DNA from: Planctomycetaceae bacterium
GTDB taxonomy: Bacteria > Planctomycetota > Phycisphaerae > Phycisphaerales > UBA1924
Assembly: GCA_027487735.1 (NCBI GenBank)
Contig: JAIYDA010000066.1
Location: forward strand, 16,204 to 80,203
Reading direction: 5' to 3'
Length of the DNA: 64,000 nt
A program made the translations under genes and the position numbers. Positions 1 to 8,407 of this stretch are shown piece by piece (the first letter of the stretch is position 1; the number at the start of each line of letters is the position of its first letter). The notes under the pieces are model-generated. The model was not told where the DNA came from. It did no database searches and saw only the letters and a program-made list of their open reading frames with translations.

Positions 1-162
1 AGCCTCATACACCGTCACCCGCGCCCCGCTCGCCGCCAGAATCATCGCGCACGCCAGCCCCCCAGGCCCCGCCCCCACGATCGCAACGCTCGGTTGCCCA
101 CCACCACCCACCGAAGAAGCGGAGCGAGTCGAAGGTGCGGCATCAAGCGTGGTTGGCGTCAT
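1..162 (-). CDS. FAD/NAD-binding oxidoreductase, N-terminal fragment
   Basis: Only the first 54 codons lie in the window; the gene runs off its left edge. After a roughly 24-residue Ala/Ser/Gly-rich leader the reading frame enters a classic dinucleotide-binding beta-alpha-beta motif (VAIVGAGPGGLACAM) followed by an acidic residue at the end of the second strand (VTVYEA). This arrangement is typical of phytoene-desaturase-like and other FAD-dependent amine/oxidoreductase flavoproteins. ATG at 162 is the only plausible start in this frame. It follows fabD on the same strand after about 144 bp without a gene. The substrate cannot be deduced; a CrtI-type carotenoid desaturase, a geranylgeranyl reductase or a thioredoxin-reductase-like enzyme are all possible. 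Confidence 0.7.
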   Translation of the reverse strand, partial: MTPTTLDAAPSTRSASSVGGGGQPSVAIVGAGPGGLACAMILAASGARVTVYEA

Positions 163-306
163 GGCAAGAGCATTCCGTGCAAAGCGCAGCAAAGCAAAGC
201 TTGGCGGCAGATACAAACCCGACCGCCCCTGCCGCTCGCAGCGGTTCTCTTCGCCGCCCCCGCCCCGCGCGATGCAGCCCGAGCGCCCCGCGCTTGCCCG
301 CAAACC

Positions 307-1269
307 CTACGCCCCAGGCCCATCATGCGCCGTCACCTTCGCCGCCTTGTCGATGCGCCGCATCAGCCCCGCCAGCGTCTTCCCGGGCGCAAGCTCATGA
401 AACTGCTCCTTGCTCGCCTCAAACTCGCTGCTCATCCAAGCGCAGCTCTGGCTCCATCGCACGCTGCTGGTCAGCTGCTGCACCAGCCCGGCGCGAATCT
501 CCGCCGCGCTCTGCCCGCCATAAGGCCGGGCCGTCACGTTCGACACCACCCGGCACGCCAGCGGCGCAATGCTCGTCTTTTCAAGCGCCGCCGCCAGCCT
601 CTCCGCCGCCGGTGCCATCAAGGGCGAGTGAAACGCCCCAGCCACCGCCAGCACCTGACTGCGCACGCCCAGCTTGGTCGCCTCTTCCACGCCGCGCTCG
701 CACGCAGCCTTTGTGCCGCTCAGCACCACCTGCCCAGGAGCATTGAAGTTTGCGCACACCAGCACCTCGCCCCCGCGCGCCGCATCCGCAACCTGCTGCG
801 CCTGCTCGTCGGTCGCGCCGATGAGCGCAAGCATCCCGCCCCCGCTTTGGTCTGCCGCCTCCTGCATCGCCGCACCCCGCAGCGACACCAGCCGCAGCCC
901 CTCCTCAAACCCAAACGCCCCCGCCACGCACAGCGCCGTGTACTCACCCAGGCTCAGCCCAGCCGCCGCGACAAGCTGCTTCGCCGACGCCTCCATGCTC
1001 AGCCCCGCGCTCTCCAGCATCGCGGCATAGCAGGCCATGCTCGTCGTGAAGATCGCGGGCTGGCTCGCATCGGTGCGGTTCAGCCGCTCCAGAGGACCCG
1101 CAAAGCACAGCTCGCTAAGCGTCATGCCCAGGCTTGTGCCCAGCACGCTATCCGCCCGAGCAAACACCGCCCGCGCCGCCGCTGATGCTTCAAACCACGC
1201 CTTCCCCATCCCCACCACCTGCGCCCCCTGCCCCGGACACAACACGATGCACGACTGCGGAAAACTCAT
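307..1269 (-). CDS. fabD: Malonyl-CoA:ACP transacylase (FabD)
   Basis: The 320-residue product moves malonyl groups from CoA to acyl carrier protein to feed fatty-acid chain extension in the cytoplasm. It has the N-terminal GQGAQ motif (residues 13-17), the active-site serine in GLSLGEY (Ser106) and the catalytic histidine in AFHSPLM (His214). Length matches the family (about 300-320). The residue before the nucleophile is Leu rather than the usual His of GHSxGE, a conservative family variation since that His is not the catalytic one. The open frame extends to 1491, but homology begins only here. Two ATGs (1272, 1269) are adjacent; 1269 is preferred because a TATCAT hexamer ends exactly 8 nt upstream. 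No neighbouring fab gene is present, so it appears to be transcribed separately. Confidence 0.93.
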   Translation of the reverse strand: MSFPQSCIVLCPGQGAQVVGMGKAWFEASAAARAVFARADSVLGTSLGMTLSELCFAGPLERLNRTDASQPAIFTTSMACYAAMLESAGLSMEASAKQLVAAAGLSLGEYTALCVAGAFGFEEGLRLVSLRGAAMQEAADQSGGGMLALIGATDEQAQQVADAARGGEVLVCANFNAPGQVVLSGTKAACERGVEEATKLGVRSQVLAVAGAFHSPLMAPAAERLAAALEKTSIAPLACRVVSNVTARPYGGQSAAEIRAGLVQQLTSSVRWSQSCAWMSSEFEASKEQFHELAPGKTLAGLMRRIDKAAKVTAHDGPGA

Positions 1270-1277
1270 CATCTCGC

Positions 1278-1283
1278 ATGATA
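1278..1283 (-). promoter_or_regulatory. Putative -10 box of fabD (leaderless type)
   Basis: TATCAT ends 8 nt before the preferred ATG (1269), so transcription would begin at or next to the start codon. There is no convincing Shine-Dalgarno sequence. Inferred from spacing only. Confidence 0.45.
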
Positions 1284-1616
1284 GTGCCCGCCGTTCCCAG
1301 CGCCCGGTCGCGGTTGCGTGCACCCGCCAATCACCCGCGCAAGCAACTGACAGGCTTGAACGCGCCCTCCAACCAGAGGACTCTCCGCTCCCGAGAAGTC
1401 GAGCAGTTATCGCGCCACGCCCGTCGCGAAACCCCACTCCCCAGCCATCTGTGACGACTGAGAACTCACAAAATCCTTGCGCATTTTCCAACTCACCTTG
1501 TAAAGTTTCATCTTTGCATTAAACTTGTGTTCACTGGATTACGGGCTCGTTTGGCCCGTCATCCACTCGCCATAGGCAGCGTCCCTGCCCGTGGTGCCAC
1601 CGCACAGGAGAGAGAA
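1284..1616. other. Divergent intergenic region between fabD and PEP-CTERM-like gene
   Basis: About 330 bp without a credible gene. It must hold the divergent promoters of fabD and the secreted-protein gene. An AGGAG ribosome-binding site (1606-1610) ends the region. A weak TTGTAA at about 1498 could be part of a sigma-70 promoter, but no good -10 partner is visible. Confidence 0.5.
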
Positions 1617-2450
1617 ATGCGCTCAGTTGTTTGCTTCTTCGGGGTGTCCGCGCTCGTGCTCAGCGTCACCTCTGGTGCCAAGGCCGACATCGTTTCGTAC
1701 GACCACATGACCAACCAGCCCGCTACGGCTTGGAACCTGCTCTCTGGTGGCGGGAGCCCCGCGAGCACGGGCAGCCGCTTCCTCGGCAGCGTTATCACGC
1801 TCGCTGGCGGCGCAACCACAATCACGGGCTTCGACGCCACCATGGTGAACAACACCGGCGCCGCCCTCACGTTTACGGCTGGGCAACAAGTCCGCCTGAA
1901 CTACTGGATCTGGAACAACTGGACCCCGTCCGTTGGCACCGATCCTGCTTTCAGCAACCTCGCGGGCAGTGGCAACGTCGGCTTCAACGTGGGCGGCCTC
2001 AGCCTTCCCGCCAACAACTTCCTCTTCTTCACGCAGAACGCCGCAGCCGGGCCCGGTCAGGTTCCCGCAGCTAGCACCCTTCCTGGCATTGCGATCACGC
2101 CTGTCACGGTCGCATCGAGCGGCCCCATCGGCATCACCCTGCACTGGCAGATCAACCGCAACGATGGCGCGGGCTTCGTGCCGCTGGGCGGCCTGAGCTC
2201 GATCGTTGTTGGAGGCCTGGGTGGCACAGCAGTCGCACCGGTTGTCGGCACCAACAACTTCGGCGGCGTCAACCTCGGCTACTACCGCAGCGCATCCGCA
2301 GAGAACAACGGCAACTTCCTTGGCTCGTCGGCCCGCAACATCGGTCCCAACTCCGGTGCCATGCTCCGCGTCTACACCATCCCCAGCCCCGGCGCCGCCG
2401 CGCTGCTGGGCCTCGGTGGCGTCGTCGCCCTCCGCCGCCGCCGCAAGTAA
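1617..2450 (+). CDS. Secreted PEP-CTERM-like sorting protein
   Basis: A 277-residue exported protein of unknown function. It starts at ATG 1617, six bases after AGGAG; upstream in-frame codons lack homology-like or signal sequence. Residues 1-23 form a signal peptide with an AKA/D cleavage site. The middle is a beta-rich, Asn/Gly/Thr-rich, low-charge domain. The C terminus has the tripartite sorting tail (P-S-PG, then an Ala/Leu/Gly hydrophobic helix, then RRRRK), which in PEP-CTERM systems is read by an exosortase that removes the tail and anchors or releases the protein. The motif is the P-x-PG variant, not strict PEP. The gene stands alone and is followed by a strong terminator. No exosortase gene lies in the window. 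Confidence 0.8.
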   Translation: MRSVVCFFGVSALVLSVTSGAKADIVSYDHMTNQPATAWNLLSGGGSPASTGSRFLGSVITLAGGATTITGFDATMVNNTGAALTFTAGQQVRLNYWIWNNWTPSVGTDPAFSNLAGSGNVGFNVGGLSLPANNFLFFTQNAAAGPGQVPAASTLPGIAITPVTVASSGPIGITLHWQINRNDGAGFVPLGGLSSIVVGGLGGTAVAPVVGTNNFGGVNLGYYRSASAENNGNFLGSSARNIGPNSGAMLRVYTIPSPGAAALLGLGGVVALRRRRK

Positions 2451-2538
2451 GTCTGTCGGTGGCATCAAGCAAACGCGAGGCCTCCGTCGCTGAGCCTCAT
2501 CTCCATCAGGTCATTGCGGTTGCAAAATCGCAGTCCAG

Positions 2539-2563
2539 CAAGCCCGGCATCTCGCCGGGCTTG
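2539..2563 (+). terminator. Rho-independent terminator of PEP-CTERM-like gene
   Basis: Perfect 10-bp GC-rich stem (2539-2548 with 2554-2563), ATCTC loop, followed by a short T-rich stretch (TTG TTG). It also lies just before the 3' end of the convergent yihY-like gene and may serve both. Confidence 0.8.
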
Positions 2564-2580
2564 TTGCGTTGCTGCGCTCA

Positions 2581-4353
2581 TCAGTCCATGATCCTGGGCT
2601 TCCGCACATCCGCCATGCTCCGCCCCTCCAGCGCGCGATGCTTCGCCCGCGACAGCACATCCAGCACCGTGCCCTCGCGCGCGGGCAGCGTCGAGCCAGC
2701 TTGCTCCGCCCCACCCCGTCCTTCCCGCTCCGCAAATCGCAGCACGTCCGTTGCAAGGATCTCTTCCGGTGCCTTGGCGAGCGCAAACCGCTCGTCCTCG
2801 GGCACACCCTGCTTCGCCTCGCTCGCACTCTCGCCCGTCGCCAGCACGCGATGCACCCAGCCGCCGCGAGTCAGCAGGCCCAAGAGCATCGCCGCGACAG
2901 GCTGCTCGAGCCCCGTCGCATCGCGCACGTCGTGGGCCGTCGTCGTCGCGCCACCCACAAACCGCTGCGAGACGCACCCCAGCACCAGCACCGCCGCCGC
3001 CGGATCAACCAGCCGCAGCCCCTCCGCCCGCTGCCCGTCCGTCGCCAGCCCCAGCGCCACGAGCACGCCCTGCCGAAAGCCCTCGCGCGACACCGTCTGA
3101 TACTGCTGGAGCGTGCTCGTGATCTGAAAGCCCAGCAGCACGATGATCCACGTGACATACACCCACAGCATGAACAGCGGCACGATCGCCACCGCCCCAT
3201 ACAGCGCGGCGTAGCCCGACTTCATGCTGTTGGCGATGTACGCCCCAAGCAACGTCTTGCTCACCTCCCACAGCACCGCCGCGATCGCAGCCCCCGCCAG
3301 CGCCGGCCCCACCCGCACGCGCACGTTGGGCACCGCCGCAAACACCACCACCAGCATGCCCGTGCTGATCGCGACGCTGAGCACAAACTTCGTGCTCCCC
3401 ACCGCGGCTTTGCTCAGCCAGCCCTGCTGCGTGCCCGCCGTGTCTTGCTGTGGCTCGCCCTGCACTAAACCCTGCGCCACACCCTGAGCCGCGCCCTGCC
3501 CCGCCTCGCCCCCCTGCAACACGCGCTCGCTCATCGTGATTGGCGCGTCCTCTCCCAGCGCCCGCATCGCAATCCGCTCCACACCCGCGCGCACGCCAAA
3601 GCTCGCCACCAGCAGCAAAGGCCCCAGCGTCAGCAGCGCCCAGTAGTCCTTCACGCGCCGCAGCCAACTCTTCCCCAGCGTCGCGCCGCAGATCTGATTA
3701 AAGCATTTCTCCGTCTCCACCACCATGCTCAGCGCGGCATAGATCAGCATCATCGCGCCCACCAGCCCCACCGCCCCAAAGTTGATGCCATCGATCCGCG
3801 CCATCATCCCCGTGATCCACTCATCCACCCGCGCGCTCATCTTCGGAGTCGCATCGGCCGCTGGCTTTGCGGTCGTCGCGTCCTCCTGCACGATGTCCGC
3901 CATCAGCTCCGGATTCAGGCTTCGCTCGTGCCCCCCAATCCCAAAGCCAAACACGTTGATCCCCGTCATCGTCTCCAGCTGCTTCACCCGCTGCGCCTCG
4001 AGCACCTTCGCCTCGTCCACCGCGATCTGATCCACCCCCGTAAACCGGAGCACCTCGCCCACCAGGCTCTTTACCTGCGCCTCGCTCACAAACGCGTGCA
4101 GCACGACCAGCCCCACCACCAGCGTGGGAATGAGCCCGAAGATCGTGCGAAAGCTCAGTGCAGCCGCCATCCGCGTGAGCTGGCTGCGCCGATAGTTCTG
4201 CGCCGCAATCCGCCACAGCACCAAAGGCCGCCCCACCAGCAGCCCCGCCCACCACGCTTCCGCCCGCGCCCGCAGCGTCGAAGGCTCCGCCCCGGGCAAG
4301 ACCTGCTTGCCCCCTCGCGACCCACCCTTGGCTTTTTCACCTCGCGCGCCCAT
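2581..4353 (-). CDS. YihY/BrkB family inner-membrane protein
   Basis: A 590-residue polytopic membrane protein of the YihY/BrkB (formerly 'virulence factor BrkB') family, once mislabelled ribonuclease BN. The family hallmark is visible: MAAALSFRTIFGLIPTLVV near residue 62, then several hydrophobic spans between about residues 185 and 410. The protein is longer than the usual 280-450 residues. A roughly 100-residue soluble insert separates the first and second spans, and about 170 soluble residues follow the last span, resembling the winged-helix-like tail seen in long family members. Start ATG 4353 gives a basic N terminus. It lies 37 bp downstream of the pseudouridine synthase on the same strand and is probably co-transcribed. 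Transport function is suspected for the family but not established. Confidence 0.8.
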   Translation of the reverse strand: MGARGEKAKGGSRGGKQVLPGAEPSTLRARAEAWWAGLLVGRPLVLWRIAAQNYRRSQLTRMAAALSFRTIFGLIPTLVVGLVVLHAFVSEAQVKSLVGEVLRFTGVDQIAVDEAKVLEAQRVKQLETMTGINVFGFGIGGHERSLNPELMADIVQEDATTAKPAADATPKMSARVDEWITGMMARIDGINFGAVGLVGAMMLIYAALSMVVETEKCFNQICGATLGKSWLRRVKDYWALLTLGPLLLVASFGVRAGVERIAMRALGEDAPITMSERVLQGGEAGQGAAQGVAQGLVQGEPQQDTAGTQQGWLSKAAVGSTKFVLSVAISTGMLVVVFAAVPNVRVRVGPALAGAAIAAVLWEVSKTLLGAYIANSMKSGYAALYGAVAIVPLFMLWVYVTWIIVLLGFQITSTLQQYQTVSREGFRQGVLVALGLATDGQRAEGLRLVDPAAAVLVLGCVSQRFVGGATTTAHDVRDATGLEQPVAAMLLGLLTRGGWVHRVLATGESASEAKQGVPEDERFALAKAPEEILATDVLRFAEREGRGGAEQAGSTLPAREGTVLDVLSRAKHRALEGRSMADVRKPRIMD

Positions 4354-4390
4354 ATCGCTCTTGCACGTCCTCCGTGACGTCTTTCACGAG

Positions 4391-5914
4391 TCACTCTGTC
4401 GGCGGCTTCGGCCTCCGCCGAATCAACCCGCCCTCTTCCATCGGCGTTTGCTTCGGTGTCGCCCCACCCTTCACCTCCGCCTTGCCGCGAGCATTCATCC
4501 CAGCCCGCTTCGCACTCGCACCCTTGGAGTACGCCCCGCCCTCCCCGGGCCGGGGCTTCTTGGGCCCCCTGACTGGCTGGGGGGCTGGCTTGCCGGTTGG
4601 TTTGCCGGTTGGCTTCCCCGTTGGCTTGCCGCCACCCTGAACTGGCCCGCCGAAAGCTGGCCTCTCCCGCGGTGGCTGTTCTGGTCTTGCTCCAAATTGC
4701 CTTGGCCTGTCTGACCTTGGCCTGTCCGAGTTGGGCCCAACAGGTCTCGCCCCATCCCCTCGTGCCCCGCCCGAACGCTCACGCCCACTGCCCGGCCCGC
4801 CACCGCGCTGCCCACCATCTCGCTCCGCCTTCGCCCGCGCCCGCTCGCCCTCTTGCCGCTCTGCCAGCAGCGCATCAGGAATCGTCCGAGGCTTTCGCGC
4901 CGCCCGCTGCTGCCCCAGGCGCTGCTGTTTCATCGCCTCCTGACGCAGCACGGGCGCTGGCCAGAACGCCTTGGGCTGCCCCCACCCCTGACCTCCACCC
5001 TGACCTCCACCATGCCCCTCGCCCCGCGTCATGAGCTTCATCGCACGCTGCTCGTCATACCGCCCATCCTCCACAATCGCCCGCAGCACGCGCAGCTCCT
5101 CGCGGCTCACCTCGCGCCACGCCGCCACCTTCAGCCCACGCAGCGTCAAGGGCCCGATCGCCACCCGCGTGATCTTCCGCACAGGCAACCCCGCACCATG
5201 CAGAATGTCGCGCAAGGGCTTGCCCTTCGCGTCGCTCATCGCGATCCCCAGCACCGTCTTCCCCGCCTCGCGATCGAGCACCACCACCTCAATCTCACCC
5301 CGCGCTTTCGAGCGCCGCGCCAGCGGTCCCTCCCCCTGCTCAGCCTGCTGCTCGCGTCGCTTCGCAAACGCGCTCGCCTTCGCAACAAGCTTCGCACTCC
5401 GCCGAATCTTCGCGAGTTCATCCTCACCAACCTCGCCCGCCACCAGCACCTCATACCGCTTGGGCACGCCATACCGCGGATGCGTCAGCGCATTCGCAAG
5501 CTCGCCGTCGTTGGTCAGCACCACAAGCCCCGAGTCATCCCACCCCAGCCTGCCCACCGGAAACAGCCGCGCCCTCGCCGGATGGTCCACAATGTCCAGA
5601 ATCGTCGCCCGCTCCATCCCGGGCTCGTCCGATGCTGTCACGAGCACGCGCTGCGGCTTGTGCACCACCAGCGTGAGCGCCGCCGCGGGCTTTGCCACCA
5701 GCCTGCCATCCACCGTCACGCGATCCTTCAGCGGATCGACAAACACAGGCAGACGCATCTGCGTGGTGCCATTCACCTGCACCCGCCCCTGCTCGATCAT
5801 CGCCTCGCACACGCGCCGCGCCGCAACCCCCGCATCGGCAAGATACCGCTGCAGCCTCACCTTCTGCCCCGCATCACCGCCCGCATCACGATCTTCCGCT
5901 GCATCAAAGGCCAT
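4391..5914 (-). CDS. RsuA/RluB-family pseudouridine synthase homologue lacking the catalytic Asp
   Basis: The 507-residue protein has an S4 RNA-binding domain (about residues 18-65) and an RsuA/RluB-type catalytic domain (about 80-290). In active members the key motif is GRLDxxxxGL, with the Asp attacking the uridine glycosidic bond. Here residues 121-130 read GRLGWDDSGL, so Gly124 (codon GGG, 5545-5543) replaces the catalytic Asp, although neighbouring Asp126 and Asp127 remain. The surrounding motif (VLTNDGELANALTHP, then PKRYEVLV) is intact. Residues 310-507 form a disordered Gly/Arg/Pro/Lys tail with GKPT repeats. The protein may be a non-catalytic rRNA-binding assembly factor, or may use a nearby Asp. 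TATGCT precedes the ATG by 5 nt. It is upstream of yihY. Confidence 0.85.
   Translation of the reverse strand: MAFDAAEDRDAGGDAGQKVRLQRYLADAGVAARRVCEAMIEQGRVQVNGTTQMRLPVFVDPLKDRVTVDGRLVAKPAAALTLVVHKPQRVLVTASDEPGMERATILDIVDHPARARLFPVGRLGWDDSGLVVLTNDGELANALTHPRYGVPKRYEVLVAGEVGEDELAKIRRSAKLVAKASAFAKRREQQAEQGEGPLARRSKARGEIEVVVLDREAGKTVLGIAMSDAKGKPLRDILHGAGLPVRKITRVAIGPLTLRGLKVAAWREVSREELRVLRAIVEDGRYDEQRAMKLMTRGEGHGGGQGGGQGWGQPKAFWPAPVLRQEAMKQQRLGQQRAARKPRTIPDALLAERQEGERARAKAERDGGQRGGGPGSGRERSGGARGDGARPVGPNSDRPRSDRPRQFGARPEQPPRERPAFGGPVQGGGKPTGKPTGKPTGKPAPQPVRGPKKPRPGEGGAYSKGASAKRAGMNARGKAEVKGGATPKQTPMEEGGLIRRRPKPPTE
4589..4631 (-). repeat. 12-bp tandem repeat inside pseudouridine synthase tail
   Basis: Three and a half 12-bp units (4589-4600, 4601-4612, 4613-4624, 4625-4631) encode the repeated GKPT tetrapeptide in the disordered C-terminal tail of the RsuA-family protein. 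Confidence 0.85.
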
Positions 5915-5919
5915 CCCTC

Positions 5920-5925
5920 AGCATA
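5920..5925 (-). promoter_or_regulatory. Putative -10 box of pseudouridine synthase gene
   Basis: TATGCT ends 5 nt before the ATG at 5914, one of a series of similarly placed hexamers in this window. A GAGGG abuts the ATG and is too close to be a standard ribosome-binding site. Confidence 0.3.
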
Positions 5926-6019
5926 GCCCGCGCCGGTTTCGAGCCCGGGGGGTTGAGAGCGAGCGAGCGGTTGGGGGAGGAGCCGCGCGCGAATCGCGAC
6001 CAAACGGGTCCGAGGCATT

Positions 6020-6138
6020 GGGCATTCGGCATTCGCCATTCGAAGCCGCGCCGAGCAGCGCCCCCTCATCGCCCGTCGCACATGCGCGCCGACAACGAGC
6101 ACCAATGCACGAATGCCTAATCCCGAATGCCGAATGCC
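6020..6138. repeat. Inverted repeat of ATTCGGC-type units
   Basis: A perfect 15-bp inverted pair (6021-6035 and 6124-6138, GGCATTCGGCATTCG and its complement) separated by 88 bp. Each arm extends into a degenerate copy of the same 7-8-bp GCATTCG unit. It fills the gap between the convergent-facing ends of the pseudouridine synthase promoter region and the DUF5658-like gene. No coding potential is seen. Confidence 0.8.
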
Positions 6139-6145
6139 TTTCCCC

Positions 6146-6598
6146 CTACCCCATCCACACCCGCACCAACATAAACCCATACAGCACCGGAAACGCCCCC
6201 ACCGCCACCGCGAGCACCGCGAGGTTTCTCGCCAGCGACTCGTTCTTCCGCGCCACCACCTCGCACACGCCAATCACCACCAGCACCGTCGCATACTTGA
6301 GCGCGATCATTCCGGGCCAGCCAAAGCGATCGAAGATGTGCGACGCCACCCGGTTCGCTTCGCCCCCCCGATACACCTCGATGATGATGAACGTCACCAG
6401 CACATCCAGCGTCGACGTCAGCACATACCAGCAGTAATGGTCAGGAAAACGCACGCCGCGCTTCGTGCCGGTGCCAGCGCCGTCAGGGCCCGCTGCTGGC
6501 AGCGGTGTTCGCCCAGATGTGGGCCCAAATGTCCGCTCGGTTGGTGCGTCCGCAGTCTCTGGCACGCGAGGAGCGTACGCGCTCGCCGTCTCGCACAA
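6146..6598 (-). CDS. Small membrane protein, DUF5658-like
   Basis: A 150-residue protein. The N-terminal 50 residues are Pro/Thr/Gly-rich and hydrophilic. The rest contains three to four hydrophobic segments with the pattern LDVLVTFxxxxxYRGGEANRVA followed by a LKYxxV segment. That pattern resembles the DUF5658 family of small integral membrane proteins, whose function is unknown. The first codon is TTG; an internal GTG just before the first helix (around residue 49) could be the true start, so the N terminus is uncertain. It lies 18 bp downstream of aroDE on the same strand, at the end of that cluster. Confidence 0.6.
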   Translation of the reverse strand: MCETASAYAPRVPETADAPTERTFGPTSGRTPLPAAGPDGAGTGTKRGVRFPDHYCWYVLTSTLDVLVTFIIIEVYRGGEANRVASHIFDRFGWPGMIALKYATVLVVIGVCEVVARKNESLARNLAVLAVAVGAFPVLYGFMLVRVWMG

Positions 6599-6616
6599 CG
6601 CGCATGCTCACCCCGT

Positions 6617-8374
6617 TCACCCCGCTCGCTCCGCGAGCGCGGCGAGCACGACCTCCCGCATCATCCCCGCGCGAGGCGCTTTCCCCAGGCAAAACGCCTC
6701 GCTCTGCAGCTCTGCTTGCCGCACAAATAGCTCCAGCCCATCCACCGTGCGCCACCCTGCCCGCCGCGCCTCGCGCAGCACGGGCGTCTCGAGCGGGTGA
6801 TAGATCGTCTCGATGAGCAAAGGCCGCACGCTCGCGCTCTCGCACGCGCGCATCGCCGGGATGGGCATCGCGAGTTCGCCAGCGCTCTCCGTGCCCATGC
6901 CCACGCTCGTCGCCTGCACAAACGCATCGCAGCAGCTTCGCTCCAGCGCATCCAGCCCCATCGCCACGATGTTGCCAGTAGCCTCGGGTATCGCCTCGCG
7001 CAGCCGCGCAGCAAGCTCTTCGCCTCGCTCGCGCGTGCGGTTATAGATCACCACGTGGGCCCCAAGGCTCGCCGCTGCCCACGCCGCCGCTGCCCCCACG
7101 CCCCCAGCGCCCACGATTCCCACGCGCTTGCCCACGAGCTTGCCGGCCGCATTCGCCCCCAGCCCCTCATGCAGCCCCTCTTGCAGCATGCCTCGCAGCG
7201 CGATCACATCGGTGTTCATCACCCGCGCCCCGCGCACGCGCGAGTGCCCCGCCGCATCCCACTCGCGATCCACCACCAGCGTGTTCGCAGCCCCCACCGC
7301 GCGCGTGGCGGCATCAGCTTCCCATCCCTCGCGCTGCGCGAGCTCCGCCAGCGCCCGCTTGTGCGGCATCGTCACGCTGCACCCGCACAGGTGCAGCACC
7401 GGGTGCGCCAGCAGCTCGCGCATCGTCGCAACAAACCCCGCGCGCGACGCCGCGGCATCTTCGGCCCCGTCGGCTGCGCCGACCCCGACCCCTGCCCCAT
7501 GGGCCGCGATGGGCAGATGCACATACACGCCCTCCTCCCCCGCCTCAGCAAACGCCGCGTTGTGCACCGCGGGCGAGAGCGACGCCTGCACGGGCCACCC
7601 CACAATGCCAAACACCCGCGTGCCGCTGCGCACGCGCTGGGCGCGAAACGTGCCCAGCAAGCTGCGCAGGCTCAGCTGCCCCGGCGCGGTTGCGTCCTTC
7701 GCGTGCAGCGGCGCGAAGGTGAGCATCGATCCAAACTTGCCCCCCAGCACCCGCGTGCACACCCCAAACTCGCCCATGCCCAGCATGATCGCGGGCTTTG
7801 CGCATCGCGCGGGCGTGTCGAGCAGTTCGAGCGCATCGTGCAGGTTGCGGGCCCGGGCTGCCACCTTCATCACGCTGCACGCGGGCTCATCGTGCATCGC
7901 CGCGATGCTGCGCGCCAAGTCCTGAGGCAAGCCCGCAAAGTCGTGCACGCTGAGAATCAGCCGCGTGGGCACCTCGCGAAGCTGCCCAGGGTGCTGCACG
8001 CAGAGCCGCAGCTTCTGCCGGATGTTCGCCGAGCGTGCGAACGCCTTGAGCTCGATGTCGATGTACGCCGGCCCCTTGCCACTCGTGCAAAGCCGCTCAT
8101 ACAAGCTCACGCGGGCATCTTCGGGGCCGTCATAGGCTCCGCCCTCGCTCGCGTGCCGGCACGTCACGATGCACGCGAGCGGGCTGCTGGCAACCAGTCG
8201 CTCCAGCTCAGCAGCCTGCAACGCAAACTCCGCGTCGTCGCCGCTAAAAAATCCGTCGACGCGATACTCGACGATTCCTGCCCCGTGCTCGCCCGCAAGC
8301 ATCGCAGCCCGCAAGGCCTGCTCCGCGCTCTCGACGACGATGGGCACGCAGATGAGCATGAGCAAAGCTGCCAC
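6617..8374 (-). CDS. aroDE: Fused 3-dehydroquinate dehydratase / shikimate dehydrogenase (AroD-AroE)
   Basis: A bifunctional 585-residue enzyme for steps 3 and 4 of the shikimate pathway. Residues 1-230 form a type I dehydroquinase barrel, with the catalytic His144 in LSVHDF and the Schiff-base Lys170 in SVMKVAAR. Residues 252-585 form a shikimate 5-dehydrogenase: GWPVQASLSPAVHN for substrate binding, catalytic Lys339 in VTMPHK, Asp389 in NTD, and a GAGGVG nucleotide-binding loop. The D-E fusion order is familiar from plants and some bacteria including planctomycetes and chlamydiae. The open frame begins at GTG 8374, 33 bp after HPr; an ATG at 8359 (MLICVPIV) is an equally plausible start. 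It lies in a cluster with hpf, EIIA and HPr. Confidence 0.93.
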   Translation of the reverse strand: MAALLMLICVPIVVESAEQALRAAMLAGEHGAGIVEYRVDGFFSGDDAEFALQAAELERLVASSPLACIVTCRHASEGGAYDGPEDARVSLYERLCTSGKGPAYIDIELKAFARSANIRQKLRLCVQHPGQLREVPTRLILSVHDFAGLPQDLARSIAAMHDEPACSVMKVAARARNLHDALELLDTPARCAKPAIMLGMGEFGVCTRVLGGKFGSMLTFAPLHAKDATAPGQLSLRSLLGTFRAQRVRSGTRVFGIVGWPVQASLSPAVHNAAFAEAGEEGVYVHLPIAAHGAGVGVGAADGAEDAAASRAGFVATMRELLAHPVLHLCGCSVTMPHKRALAELAQREGWEADAATRAVGAANTLVVDREWDAAGHSRVRGARVMNTDVIALRGMLQEGLHEGLGANAAGKLVGKRVGIVGAGGVGAAAAWAAASLGAHVVIYNRTRERGEELAARLREAIPEATGNIVAMGLDALERSCCDAFVQATSVGMGTESAGELAMPIPAMRACESASVRPLLIETIYHPLETPVLREARRAGWRTVDGLELFVRQAELQSEAFCLGKAPRAGMMREVVLAALAERAG

Positions 8375-8407
8375 GTTGCGCCGCGCGACGAGGCCGCGCG
8401 CTGGCGC

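Noticed and set aside
5031..6437. 468-codon plus-strand frame over the pseudouridine synthase and DUF5658-like genes
   Set aside because: Ser/Arg/Ala-rich composition, crosses two opposite-strand genes and an inverted repeat, and has no motif.
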